Shown here piece after piece: positions 16,507 through 26,636 of a DNA stretch of 64,000 bases. The position numbers were made by a program, and so were the translations under genes. The notes under the pieces are model-generated. The model was not told where the DNA came from and did not search any database. It saw nothing but the letters and a program-made list of their open reading frames with translations. The DNA is from Fusibacter tunisiensis (lineage in GTDB: Bacteria; Bacillota; Clostridia; Peptostreptococcales; Acidaminobacteraceae), in the NCBI RefSeq assembly GCF_016908355.1, contig NZ_JAFBDT010000010.1, positions 1 through 64,000 on the forward strand. The letters are read 5' to 3'. Numbering within the stretch: position 1 is the stretch's first letter; every line of letters starts with the position of its first letter.

Positions 16507-19332
16507 ATGAGTTTAAATGAAATTATTGTAAAAGGTGCCAAGGAGCACAATTTAAAAAACATCGATGTAAGGATTCCTAGGGACGAATTGATTGTCATTA
16601 CAGGATTGAGTGGGTCAGGGAAATCTTCATTGGCTTTTGATACCATTTATGCAGAAGGGCAGAGACGGTATGTAGAGAGTTTGTCTTCCTATGCCAGACA
16701 ATTTTTAGGGCAGATGGAAAAGCCCAATGTCGAGTATATTGAAGGTTTATCGCCTGCAATTTCAATTGATCAGAAAACAACGAGTAAAAATCCAAGGTCT
16801 AGTGTGGGAACCGTTACGGAAATTTACGATTATCTAAGACTTCTGTATGCACGTGTGGGGACGCCACACTGTACAGTCTGTGGCAGAGAAATTGCACCAC
16901 AATCAGTGGATCAAATTGTAGATAAGGTTTTTGAGTTGCCCGAAGGGACGCGAATTCAGATTTTGGCACCTGTTATTGTTGGAAAGAAGGGTCAGCATCA
17001 AAAGGTATTTGAAACACTTAGAAAAGAAGGCTACGTGCGTGCACGTGTTAATGGTGAAACCGTTGATTTAAGTGACTCTATTGATCTCAATAAAAATAAA
17101 AAGCATACGATAGAAGTGGTCGTAGACCGGTTGATTATTAAGGATGGCATTCAGAAAAGACTGACAGATTCTATTGAAACTGTATTGAAATTAACAGATG
17201 ATATCATTGTGGTTCAAGTTTTAGAGGGTGAAGATTTAACATTTAGCACACAGTTTTCATGTCCAGAACACGGACAAGGTATTATGGAGATGGAACCAAG
17301 AATGTTTTCGTTTAATGCGCCTTATGGTGCTTGTCCAGACTGTAATGGTCTGGGGTTTATGAAAACTGTTGACCCGGATTTAATGGTACCGGACCCCAAA
17401 TTATCTATTAGCGAAGGTGCGCTTTTGCCGATTGCCAACAGTGGCGATGGCACATTTTATGTGTCTGTGATTCAAGCGCTGCTGGAGACGTCAGGTGTAT
17501 CATTAGACACACCATTTAAAGACATACCTGAAGACGTGAAACATGAAATTTTTTATGGGACAGGAGATCGGAGTATAACTTTTTCTTTTGACAGTCGGTA
17601 CGTGGGAGAATCTGAATTCAATAGACCATTTGAGGGGCTAGTGGTCAATTATGAAAGAAGGTATCAGTCTACAAACTCAGAGTATATGCGAGAGAAAATT
17701 GAAGAATTTATGAGTATGACTGCGTGTGGTACTTGTCATGGGAAGAGACTTAAAGAGGATGTTTTAGCCGTTACAGTTGGAGGACTCAATATTTGGGAAG
17801 TTACTTGTCTGCCCGTACGAGATTCTTTAAGTTTTTTTGAAAAATTAAACCTCGAAGGTTCAAAACGTCACATTGCGGATCAAATTTTAAAAGAGATTGT
17901 CTCAAGACTGCAATTTTTAAAAGATGTTGGCTTGGATTATTTGACTTTATCCAGAGCGGCGGCAACATTGTCTGGTGGTGAAGCACAACGTATTCGACTA
18001 GCGACCCAAATTGGTTCAGGACTTGTTGGAGTGCTCTACATTTTAGATGAACCAAGTATTGGCTTGCATCAGAAAGACAATGAAAAGTTACTTAAAACAC
18101 TTAGAAACTTAACCGATCTTGGCAATACACTTATTGTTGTTGAACACGATGAAGACACCATTCGCCAAGCGGACTACATTTTAGACTTGGGACCCGGTGC
18201 AGGTGAACATGGTGGGCACATCATTGCTGAAGGTCGAATTGATGCTATTTTGGCTTCTGAAGATTCCATTACAGGCCAGTATTTGTCTGGAAAGAAAAAA
18301 ATAGAAGTGCCAGATAAGCGTCGGGAAGGGACAGGGAATTCAATTCGCGTTGTTGGGGCTTTTGAGAATAATCTTAAGCACATTGATGTAGATTTTCCGA
18401 TTGGCCTTTTGACAGCGGTAACAGGTGTATCTGGATCAGGAAAGAGTACCCTTGTTAATGAAATTCTTTATAAGTCATGTGCAATCAAAGTAAATAAAAG
18501 CCGAATCAAAGCAGGCAAACATGAAGATTTACTAGGACTTGACCACATTGACAAGGTGATTGAAATCGATCAAACACCAATTGGAAGAACTCCAAGGTCA
18601 AATCCAGCGACCTATACAGGTGTTTTTGATCATATTCGTGATTTGTTTGCTCAAACACCTGAATCAAAAATGCGCGGTTATCAAAAAGGGCGTTTTAGCT
18701 TTAATGTCAATGGTGGTAGGTGTGATCATTGTAAGGGCGATGGGATCATAAAAATAGAAATGCATTTCCTTTCTGATGTTTATGTTCAATGCGATGTCTG
18801 TAAAGGCAAGCGGTATAATCGTGAAACGTTGGAAGTTAAATATAAGGGCAAAAGTATTGCAGATGTTCTTGATATGACAGTTGAAGAAGCTTTGGCTTTT
18901 TTTGACAGTATTCCAAGAATTAAGCGTAAGTTAAAAACGCTACATGAAGTTGGCCTGGATTATATAAAATTGGGTCAACCCTCAACGCAACTTTCTGGGG
19001 GTGAAGCACAACGCATTAAGTTGGCAACAGAACTCAGTAAAATTAGTACAGGTAAAACCATTTATATTTTAGATGAACCAACCACAGGGCTCCACACGGC
19101 TGATGTACACAATTTAATTCATGTCCTCCAACGTCTTGTGGATGCTGGGAATACTGTTGTTGTTATAGAACATAATCTAGACGTTATAAAATGTGCGGAT
19201 TATATTATAGACCTTGGACCAGATGGCGGAGACGCTGGTGGAACTCTAGTTGCAACTGGGACACCAGAAAAGATTGCACAAGTTAAAAACTCCTATACCG
19301 GACACTTCTTGAAGAAAATTTTGAAGGGGTAA
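16507..19332 (+). CDS. uvrA: Excinuclease ABC subunit A
   Basis: A 941-residue damage-recognition ATPase with two ABC modules. Walker A motifs are GLSGSGKSS (about 31-39) and GVSGSGKST (about 641-649). There are two LSGGEAQR signatures. Zinc-finger cysteines are seen as CPDCNGLG near residue 276, plus CTVCG and CGTCHG, and as CDHCKGDG with CDVCKGKR in the second half. It loads UvrB on lesions and dissociates. The ATG follows GAGGCGAG. It lies 11 bases after uvrB and one codon before uvrC. Confidence 0.98.
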   Translation: MSLNEIIVKGAKEHNLKNIDVRIPRDELIVITGLSGSGKSSLAFDTIYAEGQRRYVESLSSYARQFLGQMEKPNVEYIEGLSPAISIDQKTTSKNPRSSVGTVTEIYDYLRLLYARVGTPHCTVCGREIAPQSVDQIVDKVFELPEGTRIQILAPVIVGKKGQHQKVFETLRKEGYVRARVNGETVDLSDSIDLNKNKKHTIEVVVDRLIIKDGIQKRLTDSIETVLKLTDDIIVVQVLEGEDLTFSTQFSCPEHGQGIMEMEPRMFSFNAPYGACPDCNGLGFMKTVDPDLMVPDPKLSISEGALLPIANSGDGTFYVSVIQALLETSGVSLDTPFKDIPEDVKHEIFYGTGDRSITFSFDSRYVGESEFNRPFEGLVVNYERRYQSTNSEYMREKIEEFMSMTACGTCHGKRLKEDVLAVTVGGLNIWEVTCLPVRDSLSFFEKLNLEGSKRHIADQILKEIVSRLQFLKDVGLDYLTLSRAAATLSGGEAQRIRLATQIGSGLVGVLYILDEPSIGLHQKDNEKLLKTLRNLTDLGNTLIVVEHDEDTIRQADYILDLGPGAGEHGGHIIAEGRIDAILASEDSITGQYLSGKKKIEVPDKRREGTGNSIRVVGAFENNLKHIDVDFPIGLLTAVTGVSGSGKSTLVNEILYKSCAIKVNKSRIKAGKHEDLLGLDHIDKVIEIDQTPIGRTPRSNPATYTGVFDHIRDLFAQTPESKMRGYQKGRFSFNVNGGRCDHCKGDGIIKIEMHFLSDVYVQCDVCKGKRYNRETLEVKYKGKSIADVLDMTVEEALAFFDSIPRIKRKLKTLHEVGLDYIKLGQPSTQLSGGEAQRIKLATELSKISTGKTIYILDEPTTGLHTADVHNLIHVLQRLVDAGNTVVVIEHNLDVIKCADYIIDLGPDGGDAGGTLVATGTPEKIAQVKNSYTGHFLKKILKG

Positions 19333-19335
19333 GTG

Positions 19336-21222
19336 ATGCAAACCTTTGTTGTCAAAGAGAGTATTAAAACACAATTAAAAACAGTACCACATGCACCAGG
19401 CGTCTATCTTATGCGGGATTCAGAGGGAACAATTATTTATGTTGGGAAGTCAAAGAATCTTAAGAATAGAGTACGTTCTTATTTTAGTGGCTTTGATAAG
19501 CATGCGCCAAAAGTTCAGACGATGGTTGTAAATGTTGCTCAATTTGAGTACATCATTACAGATAATGAAGTGGAAGCCTTGATCTTGGAATCCAATTTAA
19601 TTAAAAAAAATCAACCGAGATTCAATATTTTACTCAAAGATGATAAGATGTATCCTTATATCGTTGTAACGCTTGGGGAAGACTTCCCACGCGTTTATAT
19701 GACACGTACTTACGCCAAGGGATCACACCGTTATTATGGACCTTATACCAGTGCTGAAAATGTACGAATAGCCTTGGAAGTTATTCAAAATATCTTTCCA
19801 ATTCGAGAATGCAGCCGAAAAATAACAGAGAAAATAGACCGGCCATGCTTAAACTATCATATTGGTAGATGTGCCGGTGCTTGTAATCACAAAATAACCA
19901 AGGAAGCATATGGGAAATATATTGAGGACATTATTCGATTTTTAAATGGGGACAAGGAATGGTTGATTCGAGAAATTAAGAGCAGAATGGAAAAAGCTGC
20001 TGAAGAGATGCGATTTGAAGAGGCAGCGGTTTTACGTGATCAAATTATGGCCCTTCAAGCCCTTAATGAACGTCAAAAGGCACTTGTGACAAGTGATCGC
20101 AATGAAGATTATATTGCACATTATAGCTTTGAAGAAAAAACTTGCGTGATGCTCTTTCAAATGCGAAACGGAAAAATTGAAGGGCGGGAATCGTTTAATT
20201 TATCTGGTGGCCAACATGAATCCGCTTCAGACTTGCTCGCATCCTTTTTGGGACAGTATTATTCTGGAAGCACTGAAATTCCAAGAGAAATTTATATTTC
20301 TGATGAACTGGATGGCATGGATTTATATATGCAGTGGTTAAGTAAATTAAGTGGGCATAAAGTAACCATTGGCGTACCCAAAAGAGGCGAAAAAAAGAAG
20401 ACTATTGAATGGGTTGCGAAAAATGCTAAGGAATATATTGTCAAATTTCAAACGAGAATTGAAAAAGAAATGTCTCTAAAGGCCCAGGCAGAAAAAGAGT
20501 TGCGGCTACTATTGGAATTTCCTGATAACCTTTCAATGAAACGCATAGAAGCTTATGACATTTCAAATACATCTGGTGTTTACTCTGTTGGAAGCATGGT
20601 TGTTTATGATGATGGCCTTAAAAAGCGCAGTGATTATAGGCGATATCGGGTAAAGACAATTGAAGGGTCCAATGATTATGGATCTATGCAAGAAATTATT
20701 TACAGACGATTTAAGAGAGGACTCGAAGAGCAGAAAATAGCCAATGAATCTGGGCACAAATTTTCTGTTTTCCCAGACTTGCTCTTGATTGATGGTGGCA
20801 AAGGCCATGTGAATGCCGTTCAAGAGATTCTAAATGCCATGCAAATTCATATACCTGTTGCGGGTATGGTTAAAGATGATTTTCACAAAACACATGATTT
20901 AATTTATAATGGTGACCTTAAAGGGCTCAAAAATTATAACAGTGCTTTTAGGTTAGTCAGTGAAATTCAGGAAGAAGTCCACCGATTTGCAATAGAATAC
21001 CATAAATCATTAAGGTCCAAAGAAATGACGCATTCTATTTTAGATGAAATTCCAGGTGTGGGCGGTAAACGGAGAATTTTATTGCTTAAACATTTTAAAT
21101 CTATTGACGCCATTCAACAGGCCCCAATAGAAGAAATTGAGGCGGTTGAAAACATACCTAAAAATGTTGCTATTAGCATCTATAAATATTTCCACAAAAA
21201 GAGTGAAAATTCTGAAAATTAA
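19336..21222 (+). CDS. uvrC: Excinuclease ABC subunit C
   Basis: A 628-residue dual-incision nuclease. It has a GIY-YIG domain (PGVYLMRD then IIYVGKSKNL, about 16-43), a cysteine cluster (C157, C165, C169, C173 approximately; CSRK to CAGAC), a UVR domain (about 203-238), an RNase H-like endonuclease domain with DISNTSG near 404 and LLIDGGKGH near 483, and a C-terminal helix-hairpin-helix (about 565-620). The ATG at 19336 is preferred to a GTG three bases earlier; GAAGGGG lies upstream within the uvrA end. It is last in the SOS-controlled uvrBAC operon. Confidence 0.97.
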   Translation: MQTFVVKESIKTQLKTVPHAPGVYLMRDSEGTIIYVGKSKNLKNRVRSYFSGFDKHAPKVQTMVVNVAQFEYIITDNEVEALILESNLIKKNQPRFNILLKDDKMYPYIVVTLGEDFPRVYMTRTYAKGSHRYYGPYTSAENVRIALEVIQNIFPIRECSRKITEKIDRPCLNYHIGRCAGACNHKITKEAYGKYIEDIIRFLNGDKEWLIREIKSRMEKAAEEMRFEEAAVLRDQIMALQALNERQKALVTSDRNEDYIAHYSFEEKTCVMLFQMRNGKIEGRESFNLSGGQHESASDLLASFLGQYYSGSTEIPREIYISDELDGMDLYMQWLSKLSGHKVTIGVPKRGEKKKTIEWVAKNAKEYIVKFQTRIEKEMSLKAQAEKELRLLLEFPDNLSMKRIEAYDISNTSGVYSVGSMVVYDDGLKKRSDYRRYRVKTIEGSNDYGSMQEIIYRRFKRGLEEQKIANESGHKFSVFPDLLLIDGGKGHVNAVQEILNAMQIHIPVAGMVKDDFHKTHDLIYNGDLKGLKNYNSAFRLVSEIQEEVHRFAIEYHKSLRSKEMTHSILDEIPGVGGKRRILLLKHFKSIDAIQQAPIEEIEAVENIPKNVAISIYKYFHKKSENSEN

Positions 21223-21242
21223 AGGGTTTTCACTCTTTTTTC
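21197..21242 (+). terminator. Terminator after uvrC
   Basis: AAAGAGTGAAAA pairs with TTTTCACTCTTT, with the T-run continuing into TTTTT. The 5' arm lies inside the last codons of uvrC. Confidence 0.88.
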
Positions 21243-21282
21243 TGACCTGTATTTGTTACGGAAATTTATCAAAAAGAATAGA

Positions 21283-21300
21283 TTGTTAAACTCTATACAA
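21283..21300 (+). promoter_or_regulatory. Candidate Rex operator upstream of hydrogenase operon
   Basis: TTGTTAAACTCTATACAA matches the Rex consensus TTGTTAA-N4-TTAACAA at 12 of 14 defined positions, with the correct four-base gap. It covers where the -35 box should be for the -10 at 21317, so a bound NADH-responsive repressor would block transcription. Rex controls hydrogenase and other NADH-recycling genes in Clostridia. No rex gene is in the window. Confidence 0.6.
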
Positions 21301-21316
21301 TCATTGTGAAGTATGT

Positions 21317-21322
21317 TATAAT
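21317..21322 (+). promoter_or_regulatory. -10 box of hydrogenase operon and its 5' leader
   Basis: TATAAT at 21317-21322; the -35 position at 21294-21299 (TATACA) is poor and lies inside the Rex-like site. About 100 bases of leader follow before the first gene; I see no known riboswitch or terminator in it. Confidence 0.55.
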
Positions 21323-21429
21323 CTCAAAAGATAAAGTTAATTTATTCACAAACGATAAGCAACTTATGTTGCAAATTGGCAGTGTATGGCGAAAGACTGT
21401 CGTGAAGTATGTATAAGGAGGAAACATTG

Positions 21430-21909
21430 ATGGCCAAGAATTATCTAACCAAAGAGAATTTCGAAAAATTGGATCAAGTAATTGAATCACACAAAGACAT
21501 GCAAGGTCCTTTAATGCCGATTTTGCATGAAGCACAACATATTTTTGGTGCGATTCCAATTGAGGTTCAGAAAGTGATTTCTGAAAAATTAAATGTACCG
21601 ATGGCTGAAATTTATGGTGTGGTTACTTTCTACTCTCAATTCACGTTGGAACCAAAAGGTGAGTACTTAATCAGTGTTTGTTTGGGAACAGCATGTTATG
21701 TAAGAGGGGCTCAACAAATTGTTGACAAGATTGCCGACATAACTGGGGTTGCTGTTGGAAAAACATCTGCTGATGGTAAATTTTCATTAGAAGCAACGCG
21801 ATGCATTGGTGCATGTGGTTTGGCACCAGTTTTAACTGTAAATGAAGACGTTTATGGGCGTTTAACACTAGATGATGTTCCGGGAATCATTGCGAAATAT
21901 AAGGGTTAG
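21430..21909 (+). CDS. hydC: Hydrogenase NuoE-like [2Fe-2S] subunit (HydC)
   Basis: A 159-residue thioredoxin-fold ferredoxin subunit like NuoE. Four cluster ligands appear as CLGTAC (about residues 84 and 89) and CIGAC (about 125 and 129). An N-terminal helical part (HEAQHIFGAIP) is typical of NuoE. In trimeric hydrogenases HydC sits next to HydB and takes part in the electron path between NADH, ferredoxin and the H-cluster. AGGAGG lies upstream of the ATG at 21430. First gene of the hydC-x-hydB-hydA operon. Confidence 0.92.
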   Translation: MAKNYLTKENFEKLDQVIESHKDMQGPLMPILHEAQHIFGAIPIEVQKVISEKLNVPMAEIYGVVTFYSQFTLEPKGEYLISVCLGTACYVRGAQQIVDKIADITGVAVGKTSADGKFSLEATRCIGACGLAPVLTVNEDVYGRLTLDDVPGIIAKYKG

Positions 21910-21923
21910 ATAGGGAGGCTGAA

Positions 21924-22289
21924 ATGAAATCTTTAGAAGAATTAAAAGCGCTTAGAGATCAGGCGATTAAAAAAGTTGATATCCGAAAAGAAAAAAATGG
22001 CACCCGAATTGTAGTTGGTATGGCAACTTGTGGAATTGCAGCAGGTGCACGTGTAATTATGAGTGCTTTAATGGACGAAGTTGCTAAAAGAGAACTCCAA
22101 GATGTTACTATTACGCAAACTGGTTGTATTGGCGTATGTCGACTTGAACCGTTAATTGAAGTCTATAGAGCAGGTGAGGAAAAAGTCACCTATGTGGAAT
22201 TGACGGAAGAAAAGGCAAGAAGAATTGTGGCAGAACATATTGTTAATGGCAATATTGTGAAGGAATACACAATCGGGTCAGTTGAATAG
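21924..22289 (+). CDS. Small thioredoxin-like ferredoxin-fold protein of the hydrogenase operon
   Basis: A 121-residue protein with the thioredoxin-like [2Fe-2S] ferredoxin pattern. Only three cysteines are seen: one in MATCGIAAGA (about residue 36) and two in TGCIGVC (about 69 and 73). The position that would hold the second ligand reads Ala, so cluster binding needs another ligand or may be absent. Such small proteins recur between hydC and hydB in Clostridia; HydD of Acetobacterium occupies a similar place but I cannot show orthology. GGGAGG precedes the ATG. It could be an electron carrier or a structural subunit. Confidence 0.8.
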   Translation: MKSLEELKALRDQAIKKVDIRKEKNGTRIVVGMATCGIAAGARVIMSALMDEVAKRELQDVTITQTGCIGVCRLEPLIEVYRAGEEKVTYVELTEEKARRIVAEHIVNGNIVKEYTIGSVE

Positions 22290-22314
22290 TAAACATATTT
22301 CAGGAGGTAGACAA

Positions 22315-24111
22315 ATGGATTTTTATAGAGCGCATGTGTTGGTCTGTGGGGGAACCGGTTGTGTTTCATCAGGATCATTAACAATAGAAGAAATGTTTAA
22401 TAAAGCCCTTGAAGAAAAGGGATTGGAAAAAGAAGTGAAAGTTGTTCGCACTGGTTGTTTTGGCCTTTGTGAAGCTGGACCAATATGTATTGTTTATCCA
22501 GAAGGTTCATTTTATTCTCATGTAAAACAAGATGATGTTAACAGAATTGTAGAAGAGCATTTGTTAAAAGGTCGAATTGTTAAAGACTTGCTTTACATTG
22601 ACAAAGCGGCACCTGTAACAGAGATAGAAACGTCTATAAATAACGTTGGTTTTTATAAAAAGCAAAAAAGAGTTGCACTTAAGAACTGTGGTGTAATTAA
22701 TCCAGAAATCATAGATGAATATATTGCATTTGATGGGTATCAAGCTTTAGGAAAAGCTTTGATAACTATGTCACCTGAAGATGTTATAAACGAAATTAAA
22801 AAATCTGGACTTCGTGGCAGAGGCGGCGGTGGTTTCCCAACTGGATTGAAATGGGAATTTACAAGGGCTTCTGAAGGGGACATTAAGTATGTCGCTTGTA
22901 ATGCCGATGAGGGCGATCCAGGTGCTTTTATGGACAGATCTGTATTGGAAGGCGATCCACACAGTATTATTGAAGCAATGGCGCTTGCTGCTTATGCAGT
23001 TGGGGCACAAAAGGGATACGTTTATATTCGTGCAGAATATCCAATAGCAGTTAAAAGACTTGGAATTGCAATTGCACAGGCAAAAGAAATGGGACTTTTA
23101 GGCGACCAAATTTTTGGAACAGATTTCAGTTTTGATATGGAAATTAGATTAGGAGCAGGTGCATTTGTTTGTGGTGAAGAAACAGCCTTAATTGCATCAA
23201 TTGAAGGTGAGCGTGGGATGCCAAGACCAAAGCCACCATTTCCAGCTCAAAAAGGTATCTTTGGCAAACCAACTGTCATTAATAATGTTGAAACGTATGC
23301 AGTTGTTCCTCAAATTATACTCAACGGTTCAGAATGGTTTACATCATTTGGAACTGAAAGATCACCAGGAACAAAAGTCTTTGCACTTGGTGGAAAAATT
23401 AACAACACTGGTCTTGTTGAAATTCCAATGGGAACAACTTTAAAAGAAGTTATTTTTGACATCGGTGGTGGCATTCCAAATGGACGTAAATTTAAAGCTG
23501 TACAAACGGGTGGTCCATCAGGTGGTTGCTTAACAGAAGAACACTTGGATACACCAATTGATTTTGATACATTGACTGCTTTAGGATCTATGATGGGATC
23601 TGGTGGTATGATTGTAGTTGATGATACAAACTGTATGGTTGACTTTGCTAGATTCTTCCTTGATTTTACAGTTGAAGAGTCTTGCGGAAAATGTGTGCCA
23701 TGTCGAGAAGGTACAAAGCGTATGCTTGAAATCTTAGAAAGAATCACATCTGGTAATGGCACAATGGAAGATTTAGATCAACTTGAGGAATTGGCGTATT
23801 CAATTAAAGATTCTTCACTTTGCGGATTGGGTCAAACAGCACCAAATCCAGTACTTTCAACACTTAAGTATTTTAGAGATGAGTATATTGCTCACGTTGT
23901 CGATAAAAAATGTCCTGCTGGACAATGTCAAGATCTGTTGTCAATTGTAATTACTGAGGATTGTATTGGATGTACCGCATGTAAGCGTGTTTGTCCGGTA
24001 GATGCAATATCTGGGGAAGTTAAGCAACTGCATACCATTGATCAAGCGATTTGTATCAAGTGTGGTGCATGTATTCCTAAGTGTCCGAAGAAAGCAATTA
24101 TTAAACAGTAG
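22315..24111 (+). CDS. hydB: Hydrogenase NuoF-like flavoprotein subunit (HydB)
   Basis: A 598-residue diaphorase subunit where NAD(H) and FMN bind. Order of domains: N-terminal thioredoxin-like [2Fe-2S] region (C8/C13 and C46/C50 approximately), NuoF core with GRGGGGFPTG (about 170) and CNADEGDPGAF (about 200) for FMN and NADH, the [4Fe-4S] motif ESCGKCVPCREGT (about 455-467), and two C-terminal [4Fe-4S] ferredoxin motifs (CIGCTACKRVCP and CIKCGACIPKCP). With HydA and HydC it couples NADH and ferredoxin oxidation to H2 formation. The ATG at 22315 follows CAGGAGG. Confidence 0.95.
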   Translation: MDFYRAHVLVCGGTGCVSSGSLTIEEMFNKALEEKGLEKEVKVVRTGCFGLCEAGPICIVYPEGSFYSHVKQDDVNRIVEEHLLKGRIVKDLLYIDKAAPVTEIETSINNVGFYKKQKRVALKNCGVINPEIIDEYIAFDGYQALGKALITMSPEDVINEIKKSGLRGRGGGGFPTGLKWEFTRASEGDIKYVACNADEGDPGAFMDRSVLEGDPHSIIEAMALAAYAVGAQKGYVYIRAEYPIAVKRLGIAIAQAKEMGLLGDQIFGTDFSFDMEIRLGAGAFVCGEETALIASIEGERGMPRPKPPFPAQKGIFGKPTVINNVETYAVVPQIILNGSEWFTSFGTERSPGTKVFALGGKINNTGLVEIPMGTTLKEVIFDIGGGIPNGRKFKAVQTGGPSGGCLTEEHLDTPIDFDTLTALGSMMGSGGMIVVDDTNCMVDFARFFLDFTVEESCGKCVPCREGTKRMLEILERITSGNGTMEDLDQLEELAYSIKDSSLCGLGQTAPNPVLSTLKYFRDEYIAHVVDKKCPAGQCQDLLSIVITEDCIGCTACKRVCPVDAISGEVKQLHTIDQAICIKCGACIPKCPKKAIIKQ

Positions 24112-24152
24112 TGGGTCAGTTCACTAGATTAAGAGAAAGAGGTGTGCGAATC

Positions 24153-25898
24153 GTGAGGAATGTATCAGTTACTATAAACGGCAATCAATATGAAGTGCCA
24201 TCTAATTTGACAGTTTTGGAAGCTGCCAGAACTGTAGGCATTGATATCCCAACTTTATGTTTTCTAAAAGATATCAACGAAGTTGGCGCATGTAGGGTTT
24301 GTGTGGTGGAAGTTGAAGGCGCAAGAGCGCTTCAAGCTTCTTGTGTGCTCCCAGTACGTGAGGGTATGGTTATTAACACAAATAATAATCGCGTAAGAAA
24401 AGCGAGAAAAAATACCGTAGAATTAATTTTAGCAAATCACAATAGAGAATGTACAACATGTGTAAGAAGTAAAAATTGTGAACTTCAAAGTATTTCTGAA
24501 GAACTTGGCATTAGAGATATTCGATATACAGGTGCTAAGCGTGAAGGGACTTATGATGATTTATCACCTTCCATTATTAGGGACACCAGCAAATGTATCT
24601 TATGCGGACGTTGTGTAAGTATGTGTAAAGAAGTTCAAGGAATTGGCATATTAGACTTTACCAATAGAGGTTTTGAAACAGCAGTTGGGCCTGCCTTTAA
24701 CATGAGTATGAAAGATGCACCTTGTATTTATTGCGGTCAATGTATGACTGTATGTCCAGTTGGTGCATTAACAGAAAAGCCTGCTAAAGATATTGTTTGG
24801 AATTATCTTGAAGATCCAACCAAACATGTAATTGTACAATCTGCGCCGGCAGTTCGCGCTGCTTTGGGTGAGGAATTTGGATATCCTATTGGAACGAATG
24901 TTACAGGTAAACTTGCTACTGCTCTTAGAAAACTTGGTTTTGCAAAGATTTTTGATACAAACTGGGCGGCAGATGTTACGATAATGGAAGAGGGCACTGA
25001 GTTAATTGGAAGAATTAAAAATGGTGGCGTATTGCCAATGATTACGTCTTGTTCACCAGGCTGGGTGCGATATATTGAGTTCCAATATCCAGAATTGTTA
25101 CCACATTTATCATCTTGCAAATCGCCACAAAATATGTTCGGTGCACTTGCTAAAAGTTATTATGCGGAGAAAAATGGATTGGATCCAAAAGACATCATTG
25201 TTGTATCCGTAATGCCATGTACATCAAAAAAATCAGAAATTATCCGTCCTGAATTGGCTGTAAATGGGGTTCCAGATGTGGATGTGTCCATTACGACACG
25301 TGAATTGGCGCTTATGATAAAAGAAGCAAGGTTAGAATTTGATAAGTTGGAAGAAGGCACATTCGACGCATTTATGGGAGACTACTCAGGTGCAGGCGTT
25401 ATCTTTGGTGCAACAGGCGGTGTTATGGAAGCTGCGCTTAGAACGGTTGCTGATGTGTTAACTGGCACTGAAGTCGAGCAAGTTGAATATACTGCTGTAA
25501 GAGGACTTGAAGGCATCAAGGAAGCAACTGTGAACATCGGTGGTATGGATGTTAAAATTGCAGTGGCTCATAACACAACAAATGCAGGTATTATCTTAGA
25601 TAAAATCAAATCTGGGGAAGCGGATTACCACTTTGTTGAAGTGATGGCTTGTCCAGGTGGCTGTGTCAATGGGGGTGGACAACCAATCGTTCCTGCCAAC
25701 ATTAGAAATGTCATTGACATTCGTCAGGAAAGAGCTAAAGCACTTTATGATGAAGATGCATCAAAATCGGTTAGAAAGTCCCATAAGAATCCAGAAATAA
25801 AGAGACTTTACGATGAGTACTTGGGAGAACCAAATAGCCATAAGGCGCATGAGCTTCTCCACACACATTATGTTGCTAGAGAGAAATTTCCTCTTTAA
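24153..25898 (+). CDS. hydA: [FeFe]-hydrogenase catalytic subunit HydA
   Basis: About 581 residues, M3-type. It has an N-terminal [2Fe-2S] domain (C36, C47, C50, C64), the His-Cys3 cluster (H96, C100, C103, C109), two [4Fe-4S] motifs (C148-C158 and C191-C201), then the H-cluster domain with loops L1 TSCSPGW (about 299), L2 MPCTSKKSE (about 355) and L3 ACPGGCVNGGGQP (about 500). L1 has Ser where clostridial CpI has its second Cys, and an extra Cys follows in SSCKSP. GTG at 24153 is chosen: AAAGAGGTG lies eight bases upstream. It reduces protons to H2 in complex with HydB and HydC. Maturases HydEFG are not in the window. Confidence 0.96.
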   Translation: MRNVSVTINGNQYEVPSNLTVLEAARTVGIDIPTLCFLKDINEVGACRVCVVEVEGARALQASCVLPVREGMVINTNNNRVRKARKNTVELILANHNRECTTCVRSKNCELQSISEELGIRDIRYTGAKREGTYDDLSPSIIRDTSKCILCGRCVSMCKEVQGIGILDFTNRGFETAVGPAFNMSMKDAPCIYCGQCMTVCPVGALTEKPAKDIVWNYLEDPTKHVIVQSAPAVRAALGEEFGYPIGTNVTGKLATALRKLGFAKIFDTNWAADVTIMEEGTELIGRIKNGGVLPMITSCSPGWVRYIEFQYPELLPHLSSCKSPQNMFGALAKSYYAEKNGLDPKDIIVVSVMPCTSKKSEIIRPELAVNGVPDVDVSITTRELALMIKEARLEFDKLEEGTFDAFMGDYSGAGVIFGATGGVMEAALRTVADVLTGTEVEQVEYTAVRGLEGIKEATVNIGGMDVKIAVAHNTTNAGIILDKIKSGEADYHFVEVMACPGGCVNGGGQPIVPANIRNVIDIRQERAKALYDEDASKSVRKSHKNPEIKRLYDEYLGEPNSHKAHELLHTHYVAREKFPL

Positions 25899-25915
25899 GC
25901 CATACATTAACTTTT

Positions 25916-25950
25916 CAAAGAAATCCACCCTAGGGTGGGTTTCTTTGTTT
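25916..25950 (+). terminator. Terminator after hydA
   Basis: CAAAGAAATCCACCC-TAGG-GTGGGTTTCTTTG is a long near-perfect hairpin (25916-25947) with T-rich sequence after it. It separates the hydrogenase operon from tmk. Confidence 0.85.
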
Positions 25951-26006
25951 ATTTAAGCAGTAAAATAGTTTAAAATAGAAGATAGTAACTTAAGGAGGCT
26001 TATTGA

Positions 26007-26630
26007 ATGACAAAAATAATATCCCTAGAAGGCGGAGAAGGGGCTGGAAAAACCTCTGTAATTGAAGCCTTAAAACAGCATTTTGAGGCCATGAATAAGT
26101 CGGTTCTTTTTACACGAGAACCAGGAGGGGTACCGATATCAGAACGTATACGTGCGATTATTTTGGATGCCCAGGCTCAGGAAATGGATCATCGAACAGA
26201 GGCCCTACTTTTTGCAGCGGCAAGACGGCAGCATCTGGTTGAAAAGGTATTACCGGCCATTAAATCTGGTGTTGATGTTGTTGTATTTGATCGCTATGTT
26301 GATTCTTCTATGGTTTATCAGGGATTTGTGCGTGGAATTGGGGTTGATGAGGTTTATGACATGAATCTATTTGCTACAGAGGGATTTTTACCAGACTTGA
26401 CCTTGTATTTGGATGTTGATCCCCAAATTGGCCTACAGCGGATTAATTCAAATCCTAATCGTGAAATCAATAAATTAGATCTGGAGCATGAAGAGTTTCA
26501 TGAAAAAGTAAGAGAAGGCTATTTGGCATTATTGGAACGGTTTCCTGAGCGCATTCGAAAAGTGGATGCCAACCAAGGGATAGAGTTTGTTATAAAAGAT
26601 ATCTTAAAAGAAATTGAAGTCCTGATTTAA
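26007..26630 (+). CDS. tmk: Thymidylate kinase
   Basis: A 207-residue enzyme phosphorylating dTMP to dTDP. P-loop GGEGAGKTS (about 8-16), TREPGG (about 37-42) and DRYVDSSMVYQG (about 92-103) are diagnostic, and the LID region is near 145. TTAAGGAGG precedes the ATG. It has no companion holB or ricT-type gene as in many Firmicutes; instead it sits alone between the hydrogenase terminator and the promoter of the DRTGG operon. Confidence 0.96.
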   Translation: MTKIISLEGGEGAGKTSVIEALKQHFEAMNKSVLFTREPGGVPISERIRAIILDAQAQEMDHRTEALLFAAARRQHLVEKVLPAIKSGVDVVVFDRYVDSSMVYQGFVRGIGVDEVYDMNLFATEGFLPDLTLYLDVDPQIGLQRINSNPNREINKLDLEHEEFHEKVREGYLALLERFPERIRKVDANQGIEFVIKDILKEIEVLI

Positions 26631-26636
26631 AAATGC

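Noticed and set aside
23310-23762. Open frame of 150 codons on the minus strand opposite hydB
   Set aside because: Complement of the conserved NuoF core; no ribosome-binding site or recognised motif.
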